Below the pieces are notes generated by a model. That model was not told where the DNA came from. It saw only the letters and a program-made list of their open reading frames with translations, and ran no database searches. From Mariannaea sp. PMI_226 (taxonomy: Eukaryota; Ascomycota; Sordariomycetes; Hypocreales; Nectriaceae): DNA of 64,000 bases. Both the position numbers and the translations under genes were made by a program. Every line of letters starts with the position of its first letter. The first letter of the stretch is position 1. Where the stretch lies: contig JANFOG010000013.1 of NCBI GenBank assembly GCA_024336345.1, positions 682,001-746,000 of the forward strand, written 5' to 3'. Below are positions 56,099 through 64,000 of this stretch, piece after piece.

Positions 56099-59000
56099 AG
56101 AATGAGGAGGTGTGGAAACTAGGCTATTGTCAGGACCAGGATGATATTTGCCAAGAGAGAATTGCCATTGCGTATGTGTAATGTCCTCGAAATCTACCCC
56201 GTGGGTGGGCTCGTGGATCTCCCCCGCAATCTAGATTCTCCAAAGACCAGAGATTTCTTTCCCCCTAGACTATTATTCCTGTATATAGGGGAAACAATGG
56301 CGGAGAAGGACTGGAGGCCGGAGACCCGTAGGGGTCACATGGGGTGGATGCCGGGGTTACGAATATGGTTCGACATTTAAGACCACGGAAACCCAAGAAA
56401 AGCAAAGAGGAGTGACAACTACCCTGATATGGACATGCTGAATGATCAAAGACGGAAAATAGGGCGGAAACATATGCAAACCACAGAAGCAAGAAGGACT
56501 TGATCGCACCAGGACTGGACGTTCTCTCTTTTGCTCTACATGATATGGTAGCATAGCCTCACCACTCTCTGCATGCTGCCACGTTCTGGCCACGTTGTTG
56601 CCGACGCACATGAGCATAAAAGGGATAAGTGGCGACGCCATCCCTCTGACCGAAGGCACAAGATATGAAAAGAGGCTTTCAAGGAAGCACCCTAGAACAA
56701 TGGGTGGAAGCAAAGGCCATGAGTCAGAGGCAAGATTTGAGTTGAGATCATTGGGCAGAAGGGGAAATATCTTGGATGTAAGTAGGAGGCAATACATGTG
56801 GTAGGGTAGTAGTGTGTGTGAGAGAAAGATGGAGGGGAGGGGGGGGCGTGAAACGTGCCACCAGGGATTTAAGAACGTATTCGACCATTTAGTCCGAGCC
56901 TTAATAGGCGGGAAGAGACTATAGAGGGAGGCAAAATTGCAGCAGAGAGTCAGGGTGATAGAGTGGTGAACCAATGAAGGAGAAGGAGATGGGGGCTGAC
57001 GAAGTGGTTAGAGAGCCGTTGGTGATGCTTAGTGTTGCAGCTCAAGCCATGTTGCTAACCAGGGGGGAGCGTGTGAAAAGGTCGAGCCATGGCCCCATGG
57101 AAAAAAATAGAGGGTGGGTGGATACCAGGCACCAGGGCTGTATATCTGCCAGGACCAGGACAAGGGACAAGGGGGGGTCAACCGCTCTTTGTGGTGAAGC
57201 ACACTGAAATACTCAAAAGTGCGGAGTAGTGGAGATGGAGATAGAGATGGAGATGGAGGGGGGGGAAGCTGAGCAATAGCCGGCCAGCCACTTAGGCCAA
57301 AGCCAGACTACCCCATTGGGGAGCTCCGTTGACCATGCACTCGGATCAATCAACGAGTTGGTAATTAGTATGCATCTGGCTGGGGGGCTGATGCGAGAAG
57401 ATGGAAGTGCGGTGGGGAAGCGTTGGCGATGGTCAGCGCGCGCAACGAGAGGAAGAAGAGGAAAAAGAGCGGTGGAGCGGAGCTGATCTGATGGACTGAT
57501 GAGATGAGGTACAAAGTAGAGGTACCGCCTAATATAGCACTGCTGTAATAGAGTATGCTGCTTGTACTGTAGCGACGCATGGCGGTGGAAGCACTGTAAG
57601 TAGTGGAGAAGATCAATCAACCTTATCTCCTCACCTTATTCACCCAAACAAAAGCCATGGACGTCAACCGCCAAGAGCTGAGACATCAGCAGACCTATGG
57701 GACTCCATCAGTGGCGAGTAATGACGAGTTTATTGATACGATGACTACATTTACATTGTCAGTTCTAACAAGTAAGTAGGTTCTAACTAGTTGCCCTTCT
57801 TCCACACAAAAGCATTCTGCCAGCAGGGTGTAATGAGAGGCTACCTGTGATTGTGGTGGCACCCCGCTCTTTTTTATTTTCTCGACCAGGATGACAGCCG
57901 TGGTCCTATTGTAAACAGACCTAGCCTCCATCAGGTTGTGAGGGGGAAGGATAGGGATAATTAGTAGGAGAGTTATTATTCCTTTCAGTCACTCCAAACA
58001 ACGTCTCTGACGCACGCAATCCCACTCGCATCGACTCCTTGTCAGGGCTTGCTTGCTGGTTGCTGGCAGGCTTTGCTGGCTAGTTGGCTTGCCTCCTCGC
58101 TTGGCTTGCTTGTTTCCTTGGGGTTTTATTTTTGGGGTGTATTGAGCTAGTCCGTTTATCCTGCCTTTCCCCCGCTGGGGGGTAATGCTGCCAGAACAAA
58201 AAAAAGAGGTATTGTCATATTGAGTTGGAGCAAGCACACATTTCATCCCCAAGATTCATTTTGTATAAGCCCTTTCGTGCCTTTTGCCCATTGCTTTCGC
58301 TTTTTGTCAGTTATTCCTGATAAAATCCAGCAGAACACGCCATCACGGCATCTATTCCATCTCATCTTGCTCTTCCCCCAGAATCTGCCAATCTGGCGTT
58401 CACAAAGGTGGACCATCTGGGGAAAAGAGATTTCTGGGAATTCTGGGGACAAGCCGTGACCCTATTTTCTTTCCCCCAGATTTTTGGCTCGAGATGGAGA
58501 TGATGTGGGCAAAGGTGGGAGCATTATGGCACTCACGACATCTGATGTTGGTGAGTGTGAGTGGTTGCAACTGAGGCCCCTGGGGTCCTGCTGAGCACAT
58601 ATATCAGGGATTCGAGAACCTGTGATTGGTCTGTCGGCCACTATTTGGCTCGTGCGGGACAGAACCCCGGGAAGTCAAATGGGGTCATTGGGGCGCTGGA
58701 GCGCCGGACTCAGCCGAGCCCAAGCCCGGAGCACCCGCCCTGAGCAGACAAGTCACAGTGCTGGACAGCGTTTCCAGTGGGCTCAGGGCCCTAAAAACAG
58801 GAGCCGTAGTGGGCTCAGCGGGTGGGCGGGGCGGCTGCCACCAAGTCCAACGTTTGCGGGGGAGGGACACCTGGGCAGCCGGAGTGGCCTTGGGCTGGGG
58901 AGAGAGAGAGAGAGAAAGAGGAGTTGGAGGGGGGAAAGCGAAGGGGGGCGGCCCTTGCTGACCCTGTCCGCCCAATCTTGCGCACCCCCGCTAAAAAGCT

Positions 59001-61193
59001 GGGGTCAATTAGATACAGCCAGATTTTTCCCAAGATCCCCAACCACATCTCTCTCTCACACTCTCTCCGCCTCTTGACCTCCCTCTCCTCATCTTACACT
59101 CTCACACTTGCTCTTCTCCAACTCTTTAGTGCGGCCCTAAATCCTGGTGCTTCCTATTCCCAACCCATAACTTGGCCAATTTTTTTTTGCTCCTCACCTA
59201 CCCTCCATTACGCTCTCGCCGCGTGTTTCCCTCGTGGTGGCGCACCCTGTCGGCGATCATCCCAAGCATGTTCGCCCTCGCCCGCTTGCCTTGCCCTCGT
59301 CGGCGCACCCCCAAAAGCTCCGTAATGCCCTGGCTTGGCCTAAGACTAGATCCAAAAAGAGACCCTTTCCCTTGGGCCGACGCGCTTGCGGCTATCATGA
59401 TAGCCGAAGCATTGATGTGCTTGAGAACTATGATGGATTGCCGAGAAGGCAGTTCGAAAATTAATTAGCCCTTGATGACATTTGATGAGAATTTCTAGAT
59501 GCAAACTACAGGTTGCCTGAATCTCCTATACCACTGAGATCTTGGCAATCTCACCGGTCCAAGCTTCTTCCTGCTTGGTTTTCCTCTTCTGACTTGTTTT
59601 TATGCCCTCGCTTCAGGCTTGGACAGAGATATTGCACAGATTCAGATTTGGCCTTGTAAGTCTGCTGAAAAGAGGCAAAAAAAAACATGACATTTAACAA
59701 GGATCGTCGAGCCACATGTTTCGAGCCCTCCCTCATGTCTGGGACACGCGAGACGTTCAAGCTAGCTCGGGATGGGCGGCATCGCATGCATTGACGAACG
59801 GGGGGCCATGAACGGTGGCTGTAACAAACGCCCAGGGTCAACCAAAAAAAGAGATTCAATAGAGATCCCTCTCTCTCGTACCAGACTGTAATTCTGCTGG
59901 CAATGATATGAGGCCATCATTTCAGCTCCCGGTCGCACCATGATACGACCGTCTACCACGAGGGCACATTTCCTGGCTCTCCGCTGCGCCGTCACCTCCA
60001 TGGAATGAACATACATGGTCTCAGCCGCCATATCAGAACAAGACACAAAAAAAAAAAAAGAATCCTTGTGTATGCTATTGTTGTGACCGAGCCTGCATTG
60101 CAGCATCATGCTGTAATCTATCGTATCGTACCCTCACCTCGGATCACTGTATCACCAACGCCATCAGCCGCGAGCGACAACTTTTTCTTTTTTCTTTCTA
60201 GGCTGCCGGAACTTTGTTCATGTCCTTTCCTTCTTGGGGTCTAGAGGGACTAGGAATAGCTGCTACTTGTTGGAGTTAACATTACATGCACCTAAGCCTT
60301 AGGTCAAGGGAGGAGATTGGCTGTCCAACGCGAATCAAAGTCTAGAAGAAGCGGGCACGGTACGGCAGAATCAACTCTAAAAAAACATGCGCTGCATGGA
60401 ATGAAACAAGGGCAACGCCAGGGCTACAGAACAAAGTACGAGGTACGAGACCAGGCTCCATTACCCTTGCAGGGCCGAAATTTGCGTCGAGCTCTGGACC
60501 TGGGGGGTTGTCGTTGATCTTGGTGAGATGGGCCTGGTTGCAGGCGCCAGCTGACAGGGATGGTCGTTGCTATTGCTGCTGCTACTGCTGCTGCTTCTGC
60601 TATCGCGATGTACTGCTTGCTGCTGCATCCTACACAGTAAGCCAGCACCAACAAACCGCAGACGCCACGACCGCTTGGCGGCGCCTGTTGGGCGATATTG
60701 ATGCTTCGTTTTACCTTTCACTCGTGTTAATTACCCCTCGTACACAGCAATTCTAAAAGTCTTTCCTTAGTGGATAAGGTGAAAAGACCGGCGTCCCATT
60801 TGCCCACATTCCGCAAGCGTCTTATCGGTTATGAGGAGTGTGGGGAAAAACAAGCAAAGGGGAGGGAGGCCAACCCATCACCACCATCAACAACACCAGA
60901 GGCATGCACACTAACGAACCGTCAAAAGTAAAAAGTAAGAGGGTGAGCAAGTACTGAATGGTTAAGTGAGTAACTAGGTGAGTAAGCGTGTAAGGCCCTC
61001 CGAGGATGAGGTGTGTGCATAGGTGTGAGAGCCATGGCAGACACCCTGACACCCTGACACGACCAGGGGACATGGGACATGGGACATGGACAAGCCCAGT
61101 ATCCCCAAGTCTTTTGAGTCTTGTCCTCCCGTGTGGAGCTGAACCAGAATCCAGAAACAACACGGCATGATAGAGCACGAAGCATAGACTCGG

Positions 61194-61231
61194 CACACAC
61201 ACACACACACACATACATACACACACACACA
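61194..61231 (+). repeat. (CA)n microsatellite
   Basis: An imperfect ACACAC run interrupted by ATACAT, about 38 bases, upstream of the transporter gene. Confidence 0.9.
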
Positions 61232-61565
61232 CTACGCTGCTATGGACACCCCAGCCTGGTCGAGGCCGAAATGGCCTGCGTGAAAGACTAGGCTATCTTG
61301 TTTGTGTCTGTGTGTGTCTGTCTCTGTCGTCTTCCCCATCTACCTAGTATCTCTATCTTCCGATCCATTCTTCCCCAGACGGGCCACATCCCCATTTACT
61401 TCAAATAGCCAGTCTCTCCCCCTTCATGGTTCTCACTTGAAACCTCCAGGTCAGCAACAACCGGCATCCTCTTCTCAACATCTTGCCTCTTCACTTCTTC
61501 CTCCCCTCCAGCATTCCCTCCAAGGAGAGTGAGCTTCTCACTAGAAGTTAAACACATCAACAACC

Positions 61566-63440
61566 ATGCTTCACCAGGCATCACCGCAGGTGGTCAACGA
61601 CTCCTCCTCGATGGAGAAGACGGACTATGAGAAGGCCGTCTCGCTTCACGAGAACGCCGTCGACGAGATCTTCGACAAGAAGGCCACCTCCCGTCTTCTC
61701 CGCAAGATGGACTGGCATCTCCTGCCCTTCCTGGCCCTCCTCTATCTTCTGTCCTTCCTTGATCGTGCCAACATTGGTAACGCAAAGCTCGCCAATCTCC
61801 AAAAGGATCTCAACCTTACCGGCAAGTGGGACTACAACGTGAGTATAGATCTACCTTTTTCCCTTTTGTGTAGCATGGCGATGGTGGCAATGATCGATTC
61901 CCACCTCCACCTCCCCCCCTCCCGTCCCCGATCTGAAGCTAAACATGTCATTGGAATAGACTGCCGTGTCTGTCTTCTTCCCCTTCTATGTCGCCGCTGA
62001 AATCCCCTCCAACCTGATGATGAAGCGCTTCCGCCCTTCCATCTGGATTCCCTTCATCATGGTTATCTGGTCTGCCATGACCATGGTTATGGGCTCCGTC
62101 AAGAACTTTGGCGGTCTTCTTGGTGTGCGCATGGCCCTCGGTCTCGCTGAGGGTGGTCTCTTCCCCGGTGTTACCTACTAGTAAGTTATCTCTCTCAATC
62201 TTGATCCACATCTCAGATAGCTAACATGGAGGTGACAGCATCACCATGTGGTACAAGCGCCATGAGTGTGGTCTCCGCATGGCTATCTTCTTCTCCGCTG
62301 CCACTGCTGCTGGTGCTTTCGGTGGTCTTCTTGCCCGTGGCATCATGGAGATGGACGGTCTGGGTGGTGTCGACGGCTGGGCCTGGATCTTCATCATTGA
62401 GGGTGCTATGACTATGGTTGCTGGTAAGTATTTTCCATGATCTAGAGAAATACTTCGAATCCCCCCCCGCTAATCGAGAATAGCCATTGCCGCTTTCTTC
62501 GCCATGTACGACTATGCCGACACTGCCAAGTTCCTCAACGACGCTGAGCGCAGGGAGGTCCTCCGCCGCCTTGAGGACGACCGCTCCGTGCTTTCTGATG
62601 AGTTCAAGTGGCAGTTCCTTCGTGACGCCTTCACCGATTGGAAGATCTACGTCCACATGTTCATCACCATCGGCATCTACATTGGTCTCTACTCTGTCTC
62701 CGTTTTCCTTCCCACTATTGTCGCCAGTCTCGGTTACTCCAACGCCAAGGCCCAGCTCATGAGCGTTCCTCCTTACGTCGTTGCCTGTGTCTGCACCCTC
62801 GCCGGTGGCTTCCTCGCTGATAAGCACGGCCAGCGTGGTATCTACATGATCTTCTTCTGTGTTGTCGCGTAAGTACACGCTCACATACTCACACACTCAC
62901 CCCTCCCCACTTGACTAACACGAGTTTCAATCTAGCATGGTTGGTTTCGCCATCCTTCTCGGTACCAAGAACGATCACGCCAGGTACTTTGCCTGCTTCC
63001 TTGTCACCTCCGGTATCTACCCCAACGTTCCCCAGGGTGTGGCCTGGAACGGTAACAACATTGGTGGCTCCTTGAAGCGAGGTGTTGGTATTGCCATGCA
63101 CGTCGGTTTCGTAAGCAAACCCCCTCCAACAAAAAAGATCTGAATCAAAAATTGGAGCGCCTAAACTAACACATGTGAAAAAAAGGGTAACCTTGGTGGT
63201 GCTATCTCTGGTTTCGTCTACCGCGAGGATGATCTCCCCTACTTCCGAGCTGGCCACGCCACTCTCATGGGCACTACTGGCATGGCTCTCATCCTCTGCA
63301 TCTTCATGACCCTGTACCTGCGCAAGGAGAACGAGCGCCGTGACGCCACCCACAAGCCTCCTAGCGAGTACACTCGCGCTGAGAAGATCATGGAGATGGA
63401 GCGGGGAGACAATGCTACCTTTTTCCGATATACTGTTTAA
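61566..63440 (+). CDS. MFS transporter of the Dal5/Tna1 anion:cation symporter type, six exons
   Basis: Exons are 61566-61838, 61960-62180, 62239-62423, 62484-62868, 62936-63110 and 63186-63440, giving 497 residues with all phases consistent. A charged cytosolic N-terminus precedes LLPFLALLYLLSFLDRANIG, the hallmark first helix of the ACS family (Dal5, Tna1). PFYVAAEIPSNLMMKRFRPS marks helix 2 and its loop. The GVRMALGLAEGGLFPGV helix 4 motif and twelve hydrophobic segments in total are visible. Family members take up vitamins or small organic anions such as nicotinate, allantoate or pantothenate with protons at the plasma membrane. A nicotinate-like role is the best guess, but the substrate is not proven. 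Third positions strongly favour C, suggesting high expression. Confidence 0.93.
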
Positions 63441-64000
63441 AGCTTAGGCTCTTGTGTGGTACGGGAACTGTACTGTATATACTGGGGGGAAAGGCAGCGA
63501 GCAAAGAGGGGGTGTGTGTATGCAAATTTACCCGCTGCCGAGCGAATAGGAATTTATCATTTTTTATTTATTTATACTCATTTTTAAAGGGGACCTTTTG
63601 GGAAACAGATCAAGTGGTCATTTGAATATAGACTGAAAGGTTCCGAACACGAGAGAAACCAAAGGGGGGGACGGGCAGAAGAAGAGATTGGAAAGAAATT
63701 ATCAAAGGGCCTAACTAGATTTAGGTTGATTTTCTTTGAGTGAAATTGAAATTTCTCACGTTACATGCATATTACATCCTGCAACCAACCCTCTCGCCCT
63801 CCTCTGTGCCTGTCTGTCCCCTCCATTCATTGCTCCCCATTCCGATGGGTACTGTTTGTGGATAGGTAGGTATTTTATTTTAATTTATTTTTTTCCCAAC
63901 CTTTTTACATGCAAATTCTCTTGCATTTCTTGCCAGTACAGCCCTTTTTCAGAGGGTAACACCACAGGCCAGAGTGACAATGGCCGTGGTGATTACACTC
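63441..64000. other. 3' flank of the transporter gene to the window end
   Basis: About 560 bases with T-rich tracts (63558-63587 and 63874-63893) and no gene seen. Confidence 0.6.

Larger units (their letters stand above)
51721..61565. other. Ten-kilobase region without a convincing gene
   Basis: No protein family could be recognised on either strand. Contents seen: a 16-base perfect palindrome at 52176-52191; an AC/AT-rich strip at 52375-52420; AT-rich, stop-filled sequence from about 52.2 to 54.7 kb that looks like degenerated DNA; an unassigned 118-codon frame at 54801-55157; a long purine tract at 56043-56098; G-rich, promoter-like DNA near 58-59 kb; and a (CA)n tract at 61194-61231. The last 300 bases are the pyrimidine-rich leader of the transporter gene. 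Confidence 0.5.

Noticed and set aside
1..64000. Secondary-metabolite cluster around the FMO, LovD-like, cupin, NmrA and MFS genes
   Set aside because: The genes are spread over 60 kb among housekeeping genes and no backbone synthase (PKS, NRPS, terpene cyclase) is present.

Overview
The window is chromosomal DNA of a filamentous ascomycete. The genes carry short spliceosomal introns of about 45-120 bases with GTRNGY donors and CTAAC-like branch points. Their leaders are long and pyrimidine-rich, intergenic spaces are large, and 5S rRNA genes sit among protein genes as is usual in Pezizomycotina. The mix (sugar-processome, BET bromodomain, Hri1, Tna1-like transporter, small secreted cysteine-rich protein, Argonaute relic) suggests a sordariomycete, perhaps Hypocreales; that rank is inference. 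No operons, CRISPR arrays or tRNA genes were seen.

Left third (1-21.8 kb) is mostly conserved housekeeping DNA. In order: a possible cysteine-rich gene end at the left edge; a five-exon flavin monooxygenase (-); a SET-domain lysine methyltransferase (+) whose stop lies 29 bases from the stop of a converging class C beta-lactamase-fold hydrolase (-); a Nudix hydrolase of the Tnr3-like type (+); a BET protein Bdf1 with two bromodomains and an ET domain (-); a Utp5/Utp12-domain ribosome biogenesis protein (+); and a 1,361-residue disordered conserved protein (-).

Middle (21.8-47 kb) is gene-poor and holds most of the odd material. There is a decayed CCHC zinc-knuckle gene (26.2-26.7 kb) next to a degenerate tandem repeat, an MFS transporter (-), two 5S rRNA genes in tandem (-), and a conserved 687-residue protein with internal motif duplications (+). 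Then come a truncated, frameshifted Argonaute fragment with an internal duplication (42.1-42.7 kb) and an unrecognised 525-codon reading frame interrupted by one in-frame TGA (44.3-45.9 kb).

Right part (47-64 kb) returns to intact genes: a cupin (-), Hri1 (+), a small secreted 10-cysteine protein (+), an NmrA/isoflavone-reductase-like oxidoreductase (-), then almost 10 kb with no convincing gene, and a six-exon Dal5/Tna1-type MFS transporter (+). There is no single pathway. The window reads as a housekeeping block flanking an accessory zone with relics of RNA-silencing and zinc-knuckle genes. All exon coordinates come from reading splice signals and phases by eye.
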